The notes beneath the pieces were generated by a model, which was not told the DNA's origin, searched no databases, and saw only the letters and a list, made by a program, of their open reading frames with translations. From positions 124,001 to 188,000 of the forward strand of contig MU401480.1 in assembly GCA_022579005.1 (NCBI GenBank): a stretch of DNA of 64,000 bases. The letters run 5' to 3'. Of this stretch, positions 1 through 11,539 are shown piece after piece (within the stretch, counting starts at the first letter, position 1; each line of letters begins with the position of its first letter). The DNA is from Poronia punctata. Taxonomy: Eukaryota; Ascomycota; Sordariomycetes; Xylariales; Xylariaceae. A program made the translations under genes and the position numbers.

Positions 1-1
1 G

Positions 2-565
2 TTCTACATCCCGACCGAATCCTCGTCTGTCCATTTCCTGAAGAGCAAGCTGTGCGTGGCCTGTGTCAAAGGCTTCGAGGTCGTCTCGCTAGAGACTCTT
101 GAAACACAGTCACTGCTCGACCAAGCGGATACGTCACTGGACTTTGTCGCTAGGAAGGAAGGCGTCAAGCCGGTCCACATCGAGCGTCTAGAGGGCGAGT
201 TCCTCCTAAACTACACCGACTTCTCATTCTTTGTAAACCGCAACGGATGGAGGGCGAGACCAGAATGGCGAATCGATTGGGAAGGCATGCCGCAATCCTT
301 CGCCCTGTCGTACCCCTGGATTTTAGCCTTTGAGCCCAACTTTATCGAACTAAGGAACATTGAAAACGGTGCGATTCACATTGTTCCGCATAAGAACATT
401 AGGATGCTACACAGTAGCACACACGAGGTATGTCACTGTCCCCGAAACGGTCTCGATCATGAAGCTAATTTAAGGCAGATTCTATTCGCATACGAAGATG
501 AGATGGGCCACGATATAGTGGCTACCATTGACTTCTGGAAGAACAAAAACGACACGCGGCGATAG
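2..565 (+). CDS. Rho1 GDP-GTP exchange factor, C-terminal CNH domain (5' truncated)
   Basis: The window opens inside this gene, so only the last 187 residues are seen, in frame from base 2 to the TAG at 563-565. The visible part matches the end of the citron homology (CNH) domain of fungal Rom2-type Rho1 exchange factors. It has the stretches LCVACVKGFEVVSLETLE, LLNYTDFSFFVNRNGWRAR and PYILAFEPNF-like (here PWILAFEPNFIELRNIENG), which form late beta-propeller blades. In the family, the catalytic DH-PH module lies upstream and activates Rho1 at the plasma membrane for cell-wall synthesis; those domains are outside the window. No intron is needed in this part. The family assignment is strong. 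The exact paralog cannot be settled without the N-terminal half. Confidence 0.85.
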   Translation, partial: FYIPTESSSVHFLKSKLCVACVKGFEVVSLETLETQSLLDQADTSLDFVARKEGVKPVHIERLEGEFLLNYTDFSFFVNRNGWRARPEWRIDWEGMPQSFALSYPWILAFEPNFIELRNIENGAIHIVPHKNIRMLHSSTHEVCHCPRNGLDHEANLRQILFAYEDEMGHDIVATIDFWKNKNDTRR

Positions 566-1011
566 GGTCTTGTAGTCGAGTCGGCCAGCCTTGGCTCTAT
601 TCGGGACCGCAACACTGGTCGAACATGGGGCTGGTAGGGGTATTTAGTCTCAGATTAGCCCCGGGACGTGGGGATTTTGACTCCAGATCGGCATTATAGA
701 GCCAGGAATACTGGATAACGTGTCATCTCAACCATCAGGGAATGAGACTATTTTCTTGGTTGGCAAATTTTTTTTGCTGGCATACATGTCCAGGTTTCCA
801 GCCATATTAAACTTCTCTCCGGAGAACAACGATCTCAGAATCTTTATTACCCTTGCCACTTACCAACCATAGTGGTAGGGATAATTTATTCCTCGATTGG
901 GCCACAGAGAAAACCGTGTCTTGCCGCAAAGACCGGTTTATCATGAGACCAACTGTTAGCAAGCAAAGTCCTTGATCCCCTAATCCCGCAGCTGGCTGTG
1001 TGTTTTTTGTG

Positions 1012-1044
1012 GAGGAGGAGGAGGAAGAAGAAGAAGAAGAAGAA
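1012..1044. repeat. GAG/GAA trinucleotide microsatellite
   Basis: Four GAG units are followed by about six to seven GAA units. It is purine-only on the + strand and lies in noncoding sequence downstream of the Rho GEF. Confidence 0.9.
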
Positions 1045-2204
1045 AGGGGAAAGTTGAAACAAATAGAACAGCTAACTAAGGACTCGAGAGGCCAGATGGC
1101 TAATTGGGAAGGAAATGAGAGAAGGAAGGAAGGAAGGATTAAAGGTAGAACGAAAGCTATTTATTCCGGCGGATCTTTTTGTCTAGACCTTTTTTTGTTG
1201 TTGTACAAGATGTGTTCTGCTATCGTAATCATTCAATGATAACCCCTTAAAGCGTTTGGTTACGACCGATCTATTTTTTTTTTCTTTTTTTTTCTGTGTT
1301 TTGTTTTCTTGTGCTATCTATCTATCTATCTATTGATTGTTACTTTACTTATATAGTATGACTACCTACATAGGTACTTTCAATACAGGTTCTAATCTAC
1401 TAGTCTACGTCCCAGGTCTTTTATATGAACGTTCCCCCGACCCCCGGGATCCAAGTACTTACGATATTCCCCTACCCTCTTACGATACCTAAGTAGGTAG
1501 AGTTAGACCATAGCCTCGAGAAAGCTTATCAACGTACTGCCTTACTTTACTTAATTCTGTCTAAAAGGCGGTTAGGTAGCATAGGTACGTGTATATACGA
1601 GTACGTCTAGTAGAGACGCCTTACACGTGGCTACCTTAGCCGTGCTTATGTATTACCGCTGTTAAAAACAACCCAGCACTTAACGATTATTAGTCTAGCG
1701 CCCGAAGTATGTAACTCGGGATTGGTACGAGTAGGTATTTTGATCTTTTCATTGGTTCTGACCCGGCGGTTAATTATTTTGCCTTAAGAGAGTCTAATTC
1801 TCTATATAGTCTAGACTGGAACATAGGATATTTATAGTAACATTTTTTAACAAGAGAACCAGATCCTTTAAAGAATTTACCGTTAGATTTTGTCCATTTG
1901 ACAGTTAATGTTGTGTATTGTACGTGTACATAGGCCAAACCCTTTTATGCGATGTCAAGCTATTTCTTGAAGAGTATCAAGAGAACCGATTAAATAACCG
2001 ATATTTCCTAGTATTCGTAAAAACCAACGGCTCAGAATTGCATCTAGCTCTTACGAGTACGTGTACGTACATGAAATCCTGGGGGCTTGGGTTAGGTTAG
2101 GCTGTTTTCACCCCTTGTCTAGACTCAGCCTTAAGTGGCCGGGTTAGTGTAGATTAATCTCAGGGGAATGAATTGCCGGTCCGACGAGTAACTTACCAAT
2201 CCAT

Positions 2205-2229
2205 CTACGAGTATGTTAACTACTCGTAG
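2205..2229. repeat. Perfect inverted repeat with TACGAGTA arms
   Basis: CTACGAGTA and TACTCGTAG are perfect 9-base arms separated by TGTTAAC. They lie about 100 bases upstream of the DUF3176 start codon. Each arm contains the 8-mer that is over-represented across the window. It could be a hairpin or a dyad protein-binding site; the sequence alone cannot tell which. Confidence 0.85.
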
Positions 2230-2326
2230 GGGCTGAACGAAATCCAAACGTCAAACCGTACGAGGTATCTTCTTTTTAAACGTTGATCTTCCGCCAAGTA
2301 CCCTGGCCTCGACAGACAAGACCATC

Positions 2327-4351
2327 ATGTCCAAAGACATATCTTACGTCCAGGTAGACCAGGATGGGAGGATGCTCGACAGGTCCTCTTCCAGCAGGTT
2401 GGTGCAACGACCACGTGAAAAACCTGGTTGTTGGGACGCTTGGATCATCAACGGCTGGCTATTTGAAATCGCGAGCACCTTTCTCGGCATACTCTTCATC
2501 ATAGCACTTATTGTCGTCTTACTTGAGTACGACGGGCAGCCGACGCCTCACTTCGGAGCCTTTGGAGCTTCGCTGACGCTCAATACCGTCGCTGCCATCC
2601 TCTCGACCGCGGCCAAGGCGGCCCTGCTCTATCCCGTTGCCGAGTGCGTCGGCCAGTTGAAATGGATATGGTTTTCCAAGGGCCGTCGGGAGCTGAGTGA
2701 CATGTCCGTATTCGATAGGGCGAGTCGTGGCATCTACGGTGGCCTTGAACTGCTGTGGAAGACCAGGATGAGGACTTTCGCCGTCCTCGGTTCATTTCTC
2801 ATGATATACGGCATCACCATCGACCCCTTGTCGCAGCAGCTAGTAACATACAGCCCGCTTCGGGTTGAAACCCCAGCGTACGCTACCATTCCTATTGCCC
2901 GTGGCTGGCGTGAAGACATGCCGGGTGGCGTGGGTGCACAGGGAGGAATGATAATCGACGGTGACCGTATGGCTCTGGCTTGCTATAGATTGGTGTCGGA
3001 TGTATTGCTGACCGTCATACATAGGTCAGGATGGTTTTGTGGCGAGCCAGATCTCGTTAATGACCAAGGGTGCCGTATTGAATAGCCTGTACAGCAACTC
3101 TAACGAGACAGCCCGCGACCTCGCCCCATACTGTCCCACACAAAACTGTACTTTTCCAGCGTATCAGTCCCTCGCAGTCTGCACCTCCTTTGCCGATGTC
3201 AGCTCCCATCTTCGAGAGGTGAACGTGAGTTCCGAGTTTCCAATGTACCCGATACGCCACGCCCTCACAAATACGACGTACATCTATGCACCCGGTATCT
3301 TGAACGTAACTTCTGCAGCACCGGATGAAACGAAAAGGCCACAGAGCTCCGATTCCTGGACGGACCTGACTTTTAGTCATTCTATCGCCTTTAAACACGC
3401 CCGTCGACCACTAACCGACATGTTCATCCTCCACCCGAACGGAATCGAAGGAGAGATCGACTACCACAACGGCACCATCCTGGCCGGCCATACCGTCTAC
3501 GGCGCCGTCGAGTTCGTCATGGAGTGGTGTCTACAAGAGTATACCACCGAAGTTGTCAATGGGATCGCCACTACCAAACGCCACCACGCAAAGAAACTCT
3601 TTACCGACGACAACCCCGAGCGACACAGGGAGTGGACTATCGACGGTTCCAGTCATGGGAGTCTTTCGAGGTTTCTGGATCGTATTTTTACCGGAAATGT
3701 CGTGAATGGTATGTTATTGTCACTATGTTGGTTCTCGCTACGCCGTGTTTTCCGTGTTAAGACTCGATAGGTTATGATCAACAGTTCTATGCAAGTTCGG
3801 ACGCGGCCCAGGCTCTGTTCGAGCCATACAACACTTGGCAAGCCCACCTTACAAGTCAGATATTCGCCATGGAAAACGGCCTCAGAGGCACGAATCGGAC
3901 CGGTCTCGAGCTGATGGTCAACAATATCGCGACTGGTCTGACAAATAGGTATGTCTTCCACAGTGTCTAATATAGCGGGTGATGCTGACGGATGTTCTCA
4001 TCCAGTATAAGAAGCCGCAGCAGGGATGTGGCCAACGGCACAATGTACCGTGACGAGATCGTAGTGGAAGTGCGGTGGAAGTGGATCACGGCGCATGTAG
4101 TGTTTATCGGTCTCTGTCTAGTCTTGCTCGCCTCTACCGTAGTGGCCACCCATCTCAGCGCCCTGAAGGATCATAAGTGGAAGCTGTCCACCTCGGCAGT
4201 CCTTCACGCTCTGAGCCCAAGTCTCCAGCTAGATACCAAGGGGATAACGACGGATTCGGAAATGAGCTCCTTGGACCGAGAGCAACTTGTTTCCTTGCGC
4301 CATGTTGAGGATGAGGGTTGGCGGTTGGTGTCGCATGATGACAAGTCATAG
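2327..4351 (+). CDS. DUF3176 family integral membrane protein
   Basis: Model: join(2327..2966, 3025..3708, 3771..3948, 4006..4351), 615 residues. The introns are 58, 62 and 57 nt, all GTATG-type donors; phases agree across every junction. The N-terminal part carries the DUF3176 signature: a membrane segment around WLFEIASTFLGILFIIALIV, then FGASLTLNTVAAILSTAAKA, the QLKWIWF block and a second hydrophobic stretch ending near GITIDPLSQQL. The middle part is extracellular-like, with N-glycosylation sequons and the paired cysteines of a CPTQNCTFP motif. A last membrane segment (HVVFIGLCLVLLASTVVATHL) precedes the WKLSTSAVLHALSP box typical of the family C-terminus. The biochemical function is unknown. 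The family is abundant in filamentous ascomycetes and I infer a plasma-membrane location. The start is the first in-frame ATG before the conserved region. Confidence 0.88.
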
Positions 4352-5976
4352 AGTAATAGAAAAAGATAATGTAATATTCAGATCACGTGCAGTCACATTT
4401 TTGGGAGTTCTCGAGCTCCAGCGTTTCCGTCTTAACGTGCCTAGCCTGTAAGTGAAGTTATTAGAGATAAAGGAGTTGGCTTGTCATGACGCAATCACCT
4501 GCTTTGCTCCTTCCTTATATGCCTCTACGTAAACAGGTTGCTCTTTCTTTAAAAAGTTGGTAGTCCGTGTCCAGTCTTTCGTTTTATGCTATTTCGGACT
4601 CGGGTCTCGAGGAACGTTAGCAGAGATGATTGAAAACGTTTTTTGCATAATCTTCCTGGCGTCTTTTAGGTTAGACTGTTGGTGTGCTTGGTCCTGGTAC
4701 AGGGAGCCGGAAGGGAAATGCTACTGGTAGAGTCAAATGAGGTGAGGGCCCCCTGAGATTTGATCTGTAATAGTTCATCTGTACATGTATGTAAGATGGG
4801 TGAAAGCGTGGAATTGCAGCTCCGAGCACTTGACGAGGAGAAGTTGTCAAGGGGCTTCTAGTATACACGTGTGTAGCTAATGACTCCAAAGAAGTACCTA
4901 CATGCCTAGTAGAGATGCCGTCGTTTTCCAACCAATGTCTTTGAGCATTCCGTTTGTACGTGCATCAGACCTACAGGAGGTCCTACATTTAAGGTTAAGT
5001 TGTTTCAATACAGTAGCTTTTCGGGACAGGTTCCGCTGATCGACACTAAAAGGGGGGATAATAGAACAGTAAATACATCCGCATTCCTCCCCACAGGAAT
5101 TCTGCCTCACCCACACTACTTGTAGGTAGTATGAGGCTGTGAGCTGCTTAAATATTTCTGGCCTAAGAAGTACTGTAGATATCGACGGGGCGATATCGTG
5201 TTGTGTTCGTACGCGAAAGGCACCTGGAATGTATGATGAGCCACAGATTAGAAATACAAGTTCGTGTTGTGAAAGAACAAATGCATAGGTACCTTATGGA
5301 TGTAAAACCGAGATACGGTTCTGCTATAGTATTATTTTGCTCCTAGTCTCGCGAGTCCTGAGCTCTGTCCTGACGCCCGAGTCCTACGAGCAGATAACCT
5401 ACAGTAGTCTAGTCTACGAGTACATACAATGGTACATACGCGCTAAGCCCTAAAAGTGGCTTTGCTCTCTGCTCTCTGCTCTCTGCACCGTGTAAGGAGA
5501 CCTCTCGACTACCAGGCAGCAGCGGAGATCCATGACAATCCAGCGGAATCACAACAAGATACCTAGTACTCGCGATTTTATTATACAGTGCAGGTTTATA
5601 TCAGCTCAGCAAGTCGAATAATACTCGTACGTATCTCGATCCGAGAAATACGACTGGTCACCTCGGATTAGGAAAGCGTCAATGCGCCGGGGAGCAAGGT
5701 GGCTGTACTCGTAACTCGTAAACAACATAGAGACGTACTCGTACGATGAGGGTAAATTGATGATGGCAAGCTTCTTAATTTCAACATGAAAGCGAATCCG
5801 AACTTTCCGACAATAACCTTTTCATTTTGTGTCCGGAGGTTCGGAGTAAGTATATGGACAAGGCTGAATCCCGTTAAATACCCAACATAGTCGGTGAGCA
5901 AAGTCATATTATATATACCCATACATCGCAGGAGAATCGAGATAGTGATACCTCGTCGCAAAACTTTAGTAACACG
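4352..5976. other. Intergenic spacer
   Basis: There is no supported gene. Short reading frames on the minus strand (for example 4671-5116 and 5668-5961) match no family I know. Four TACGAGTA/TACTCGTA copies lie at 5415, 5622, 5706 and 5736, and a (TGCTCTC)3 repeat lies at 5463-5487. The last few hundred bases must hold the promoter of the FAD oxidoreductase. Confidence 0.6.
5463..5487. repeat. (TGCTCTC)3 tandem repeat
   Basis: Three and a half copies of a 7-base unit in noncoding sequence. Confidence 0.85.
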
Positions 5977-8360
5977 ATGAAAGACTTTACATATTTAGTC
6001 GCTTGTGCTTCTCTGCTCGTCCCTGGCGGTGCCTCGGCTGCCAAAGTAAGGACACGAGTCGACGATGGAGCAGCGACAGCAGCAGCGTGCAAAGCCTTTC
6101 CTGGCACCGCCGCCGTGAGTATCCTCTATCTCAGTATATCCTTCTCTTCTAAGGCGTTGAACTCTATACGTACAACTTGAGTGTGGCCGGGACATGAATT
6201 ACCATCCATCGTCTAACACAACACGTCCGGGCCAAAAAGAAATTAAACATTTTACTAACATAGGCAGGTTATAGTGGCCATCTGAAGCAACTTGGGCCAA
6301 ATTCAATCAGTCTATTGGGGGAAAGCTTATCAAACCAACTTCTCCTCCGGGAGCTGTCTGTCATCCCGGACAGCCCACCTACGAGTAAGTATATCTCTCT
6401 TATCCTGCAACCCCTATAGATCCCCCCTCAAGGTTGACTCTCTGTCTATAGCGCCGACAAGTGCGTCTCCGTCAGAGAAGAATGGGGGACCTATGTCTTC
6501 CACCAAAACGATCCCGTTTCAAACATGTGGCAACAATTCAACAATGACACCTGTCTGGTTGACCCAGATACTCCGTGTAGTCCTGCGGGATATCCTGCCT
6601 ATGTCGTGAACGCCACTACGGCGCAGGATGTCAAGAAGAGTGTAGACTTCTGTAAGTAGCCAGCCGATGATCCTCGAACGTCATAGGCGAGATGAATCGA
6701 CAGACCATATTGCTCACTATAAGTACCTACTCGCTCGAATAAGCTCGTAAACATAACGTCCGAGTCATCGTCAAGAGTTCCGGACACGATTACCAAGGAC
6801 GCTCACAGGCACCTGGAGCCCTGTCTATCTGGGTCCATCATATGCAGGAACACGAGATTCACGACTCCCCATTTAAGCCGACTGGGTGCGACTTCACCAT
6901 CGACACTCCGTCAATCACCGTAGGCGGTGGTGCACAGCTGGGTCGTATACAAGACGCCCTGGACAAGATAAATAGGGTTGTAGTAGGAGGAAACTCGAGA
7001 ACGGTCAGTGTCGGCGGCTACATCACTGGTGGCGGTCATTCCATCTTGGCGCCGCGCTGGGGAATGGCAGCAGACAATGTCTTGGAAATGGAAATTGTCA
7101 CACCCAAAGGCGAAATTCTCGTAGCCAACGAGTGTCAGAATGAGGACTTGTTCTGGGCTATGCGCGGTGTAGGTCCCAACCCCCCTCCCCTTTTCAAGCC
7201 AGACTTCGGGACAGAATCCAGTCATGCCCTCAGACATGCTAACTATTTCACTTTCAGGGTGGAGGATCTACATTCGGCGTCATGACCTCCGTCACACTAG
7301 CCACCCATCCAACACCCAAGCTCGTAGGCGGCGAAATCACCATATTGACTTTCGACATTCAAGTCCCCTGGCTCTGGGACATGATCGGTTACATCCTCTC
7401 CCAAGTCCCTTATCTCGACGAAAAGGGAGTTTCGGGATACACCCTCATCTCATCCAACACCACCATCCCCACAGACGACAACAACACCACCACCACCACC
7501 ACCCAATCTATAGCCGGCTTCGCAGCCGAAGTAATCCTCCTAGACACACAAGATCCCGCCGCCATGGAATCCATCTGGCAGCCAATATTCGACCACGTCA
7601 AAGCCGTCTGGCCCGAAGCATACACCTCCATCACCGTGAAACCCTACGCCAGATTCTCATCCTGGTTCGCCGAATTCGACGACCCTACCCCGACTGGTTT
7701 CGACCAATACGTCGGATCCCGTCTCCTCGACGCCCAAGCCTTGACGGGGCATAATTCCTCCTATATCGGTCAGGTGTTTAAAGAATCAGAAGCGTCCATA
7801 TATCTCGTCTCTGGCCCCGGCGTAAGGAACGCTAAGCCTAGAGGCGGTAGCACGGCTGTTTCGCCGACGTGGAGAAAATCAGTTGGTCATGCCGGTAAGG
7901 CGGTTTTTTTCTTTTCTTCTTCTTTTCTTTTTTTCACCACTCTTCATCCTTCCTTCCTTCCTTCCTTCCTTTCTCCCCCCAAGCCAAAAAATCACCATTA
8001 ACAAAGTCCCTAGTAAACGGAGTGCAATTCGCCCCCTTAAACAGCACAGCCCGAACCGAGGCATTACAAAAGGTCGACGCTCTAACCCAACCGTTACGAG
8101 AAATCGCCCCTCATATGGGCGCATACATGAATGAAAACTTCCCCGGTGAAAGAGATTGGAAGACCACATACTGGGGCAGGGAGAATTACGCTCGTCTCCT
8201 CAGAATCAAACGGGACGTCGACCCGGACGACGTCTTTTGGTGTCATCCGTGCGTGGGGAACGAGAGGTGGGAAGAGAGGGAGGGGGGTGGTTATCGTTTA
8301 TGTCGTGTGGATAGTAATAGTAGGGGGGGCTGTGCAGGTGCTTCTGGGGAGGAGTTGTAA
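5977..8360 (+). CDS. Secreted FAD-linked oxidoreductase, BBE-like
   Basis: Model: join(5977..6114, 6275..6384, 6452..6651, 6744..7168, 7258..7894, 8014..8360), 618 residues. All phases agree. Residues 1-21 (MKDFTYLVACASLLVPGGASA) look like a signal peptide. The FAD-binding PCMH domain follows: VRVIVKSSGHDYQGRS carries the histidine (His164) that covalently binds FAD in this family. VGGYITGGGHSILAPRWGMAADN and FWAMRGGGGSTFGVMTSVTLA are the later FAD contacts. The C-terminal BBE segment includes WGRENYARLLRIKRDVDPDDVFWCHPCVG. The cysteine that makes the second FAD bond in plant berberine bridge enzymes is not apparent, so mono-covalent FAD is likely. The intron ending at 6743 uses an AAG acceptor, forced by an in-frame TAA just upstream. 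Intron 5 holds a CCTT tract. The extreme C-terminus after residue ~595 is low-complexity and less certain. The substrate is unknown; family members oxidise sugars, alkaloids or polyketides. Confidence 0.88.
7948..7971. repeat. (CCTT)6 tract inside intron 5 of the FAD oxidoreductase
   Basis: A perfect tetranucleotide run within the pyrimidine-rich intron 7895-8013. It probably doubles as an extended polypyrimidine tract. Confidence 0.85.
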
Positions 8361-8770
8361 TGTACATAAATTATTTTCTGTTGCGCGTAGGTTAGGCGGT
8401 TAGGATGGATGGAAGTAGGTAACAGGTTAACCTAACTTAGATGGTTGGGCTGGTTGGGTGTTAGTAACGTTGACAATCATGACATTAAAAAAAAAGGGAG
8501 CAATCTGTTGTAAAGTTAGAATAGGAGAACATTGATTATCTATAGATAAGTCATGAATTTACTGCTTTATACTAAACTAACCTTGGTCGGCTATTTTGCC
8601 ATCTTTCTTCCTAGCCTTTGACCCTTCTATGATCTTGATGCACCGTAGAAGTTTTTGAAGTGGTGATAACCCATCCTGACATGCTACCTAACATCGTGTT
8701 GGGGTCTCAATTCTACCGGTCAAGGGGTCATGAGCATCAAGAGTCAAGACGGATGGATGTAATGATTGAT

Positions 8771-8797
8771 CCTTGCCTTGCCTTGCCTTGCCTTGCC
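8771..8797. repeat. (CCTTG)5 tandem repeat
   Basis: Five perfect pentamers plus CC in a convergent intergenic region. Confidence 0.9.
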
Positions 8798-8880
8798 GGG
8801 TAGAGTTCCTCGCGCAGGAAGGGGTATCGATTCGCCAGTGAAGAATAGACTAGCGATTCCGTTTTCGAAATCTATTTTTT

Positions 8881-8910
8881 TCTTCCTTTTTCTTCCTTTT
8901 TCTTCCTTTT
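8881..8910. repeat. Three copies of TCTTCCTTTT
   Basis: Perfect 10-base tandem triplicate on an otherwise T-rich background. Confidence 0.9.
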
Positions 8911-9147
8911 CACAGATCTGCCCGCCTCTCTCTGAGAAGTGTAGTCCGTCCGTCGGTATGAGCTGTAATATTGCCCCCCATCTAACCCATCAGAGCGAAA
9001 AAATGGTATCTTGTAAATAATCCCGAAAAATAAATATTTCAAACGCCGATATATGCCCTTTCAATCCCATGAATTCGTTTCCCTTTCATTCATCCAAACA
9101 TTCGAAAAGGTCTCATAATAACACAAACAGCCGCTTGCTTTTCATCA

Positions 9148-10464
9148 TCAATTCCAAGTCACATCACGCTGTACCCTTATCCTTCCAGGCTCTACCCCTG
9201 ATGAAGCGGGCCTGGCAGTGATATTCGTCCAAAATTCTCCGCGGCCTTTAGGTGGTACGAGGATATGTATGTCGTCGAATCGTTTAAATGGTCTCTCTTC
9301 GTCGTCTGATTCGCGCAACCTGCTGGAGAGGTCTGATATTCCCTTTCCAAAATGTGATGACGGCTTCTTCTTGGTCGGCTTGGTTGTATAGCCTGACCGC
9401 CGTGGGATGGGCGAGTCGCTTGGCATAGGTCTTCTGTAGAGCTTGTTGTACGCCGGGGAAAATGTTGGCGCACAGGCGGCGATGATTGCGAGGTAGATCT
9501 CGAAACCCGTCGCTGCCCAGAGGAGCGCAGATGTTGCTAAAAATTGCCATTAATACCAGGTAGACGGGTCTTTGGATGAACAGATTCATGACACTTACTA
9601 CCAGTCGTGTTTGGTGATCTAGGATAGAAAAGGAGCAGGGTAGCCACTAGCCGTGCAAGCGAAGCAAGGATCGTCCTAAAATACGGTGTCAATATAACCT
9701 ATCCCGGGAACCCATCTAGATTGGTGAAATAGTAGGGTCTACGCACACTCCTCCTATTAGAAATATGCAAGAGATCGCAAACTTCCGCCTCCCCGATACA
9801 TCCATCTTGAAAACCTCGCGGATCGGTAGACAAACGGTAATCCCATTCATAACAAGGCTGATAACGTCAACGGCAATGACACCACCTTGGACACTAATGC
9901 AACGTCCGCCCTCGATAGTACGGTTCCATTTGAATGCCACAGGCGTACATCGGGCGAGATTCAGGCCCTCGATGGCGACGAACCAGGCGACACATAAAAA
10001 TGCGAGGATATAACCGCCCCGTCTTACTGTCTTGGTAGGGAATATACGTAGGTAAAACAAGATGACGGCGAGCCGGATGCAAGTTAACACCATGCCGTAT
10101 AGTACAGTACCGACAAAAGTGAGCTATAGTGAAAATGTGAGCGTTTGGTCCGAAGATGGAGCGGCGAGTACCCAGCAGAGCGCACCTTTTGCATTTCAAT
10201 CTCTGCGCGCTGGTCCGCCGTTTGCAGGGTCAGTGTATCGAATCCTAGACCGTCCGCCAGAAAAGCGACGAGGACGGTGGCAACAAGGCCATGATGAGCG
10301 AGCAATGTGAACAGCGCTAGCCAGTCATCTGAATATGGCCCCGAGCCGGTTATACGCCTTGACCAGAAGCGCAGGGCGACGGCGACACTGGCAAGGAAGG
10401 CGAGGAAGACCAAGACGCCTACGTAGCCCCAGCACTCATGCCAGACGCCAAGGGACGATGCCAT
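9148..10464 (-). CDS. Fungal rhodopsin-domain (PTH11-like) integral membrane protein
   Basis: Model: complement(join(9148..9536, 9599..9675, 9747..10123, 10186..10464)), 373 residues; introns of 62, 71 and 62 nt. The hydrophobic segments and motifs follow the fungal rhodopsin-domain family (often annotated as integral membrane or satratoxin-cluster SC4-like protein). They include a first helix GYVGVLVFLAFLASVAVALRF followed by the SDDWLAL box, then CIRLAVILFYLRIFP, the helix LAFLCVAWFVAIEGLNLARCTP, VDVISLVMNGITVCLPI, and a last helix before EIYLAIIAACAPTF. The C-terminal ~110 residues are a charged cytosolic tail (GYTTKPTKKKPSSHFGKG). The initiating ATG is followed at once by the first helix. 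Ligand and role are unknown; relatives are proposed GPCR-like receptors. Not a retinal-binding opsin as far as I can see. Confidence 0.85.
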
Positions 10465-11023
10465 CGCCTATCTAACGTCGAAGCTTGACATGCGCCTGAT
10501 GAGGGACGGGAAAGAAACTAGTATTTTAACGGAGAAGAGAATCGAGCCCATGAGAGAGGTTAGACCAAACCGATACTAGCAGAGAAGCTCGGCACTACGG
10601 GGGGCGATAGAATTGCCGAGACTGTGGCTGATTGGATAAGACAGACAGTATTCCCAGATGTCGTAGACATTGTCTGTGTCAAACAGCAAGGTTCAGAAAG
10701 AAAGAAAGAAAAGGCCTCTTCATGGATTCCAATCGAAGTGGAAACTAGGCAAGGCTCGATAGGTAAGAAACAAATAGTCTATAAGACGCCTCGGAGGAAC
10801 ATGAACGGGTTGTAATAGCTTAGGGACAAGGGCCGAAAGCCTCTGCTTACAAGAGAGAGACAAGAATAGTATCCTGTTCATGGGTGAGAGCCCGAAAAGT
10901 CAGGCTCGGGCCCCATTCAGGTGGTAATAAACGGGCCATGGCCCATGGGTGACGAGTCGACGACCCCTATAGCCCTTGCCATGTGGCTCGCATCCAGTTA
11001 CTGCACGTCGACTCGTTTGTTAT
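10465..11023. other. Promoter side of the rhodopsin-domain gene; no gene seen
   Basis: The frame at 10624-10815 is not recognisable. Around 10895-10945 there are short dyads: GCCCGA/TCGGGC with a 10-base loop, and the 12-base palindrome GGGCCATGGCCC. They could be regulatory dyads or chance. Confidence 0.4.
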
Positions 11024-11539
11024 TTACCCATGAGAATAACCGTTTCGAATAGTTCTTGATGAATGGAGGAGAATAGCGAGTGACAGGGGCATACCCATAG
11101 CTGCAACGCCAAACGGGTATTTGACTTGAACGGAGGACAGGTCAGACTCCAGAGTCTCAGCTCGCCGTTTTGGGTTTAGCACGACGGGCCAGGCGATGAG
11201 ATGTGAGTGGCTCCCGGCCAGGGTGGAGACCAATCGACGAACTGAAAATTGCCCGAAGATTCCTATCGACCTACAGCTACGATATGGAATGGTAGGACTG
11301 GAATGGCCATGGAATGCATAAGCTGGTCTTTCCGTGGGCTAATCAACGTGGCAGGACGGGAAGCGAAGGGTAAGAGCCAAGCCAAAACCACCCACCCGGA
11401 GAGCATCCGGAAACGCGTGGAAAAAAGTGAGGAGACCAGGCCGAAATTTGTTTAGGTCCTCCATGTCTACATTGCGTATCGTCGTCTGATTGGCAAGACC
11501 TGACGACAGCAACATGACGGCTGGAGCAGCGTACTGCAT
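11024..11539 (-). CDS. Doubtful small secreted protein
   Basis: Two minus-strand segments in the same frame are separated by a single TAG that a 57-nt GTGGGT...TTAG intron (11339-11395) would remove. The product is 152 residues starting MQYAAPAVMLLSSGLA, which has the shape of a short signal peptide. The rest has no motif I recognise and only a handful of cysteines. The opposite strand is also partly open over 11249-11455. It may be chance open frame in a gene-poor region; I list it only because the intron fits and the frame continues across it. Confidence 0.22.

Larger units (their letters stand above)
566..2326. other. Intergenic spacer (Rho GEF to DUF3176 gene)
   Basis: I see no gene here. 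The stretch holds low-complexity tracts (a GAG/GAA run at 1012-1044, T-rich runs near 1273-1292 and TCTA repeats near 1315-1333). It also has five copies of the 8-mer TACGAGTA or its complement, two of which form an inverted repeat at 2205-2229. The short reading frames at 1000-1239 and 1918-2100 look incidental: the first is just the GAG/GAA repeat read as poly-Glu. Confidence 0.6.
8361..9147. other. Intergenic spacer between convergent genes
   Basis: This is the 3' side of both neighbours. I see no gene. It contains a (CCTTG)5 array at 8771-8797 and three perfect copies of a 10-base pyrimidine unit at 8881-8910. Confidence 0.65.

Noticed and set aside
1000..1239. 79-codon frame with poly-Glu
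   Set aside because: It is explained by the GAG/GAA microsatellite; no ATG start and no domain.
10895..10944. Short palindromes (GCCCGA/TCGGGC and GGGCCATGGCCC)
   Set aside because: Too short to stand out from chance in GC-rich sequence and not placed at a known gene start.
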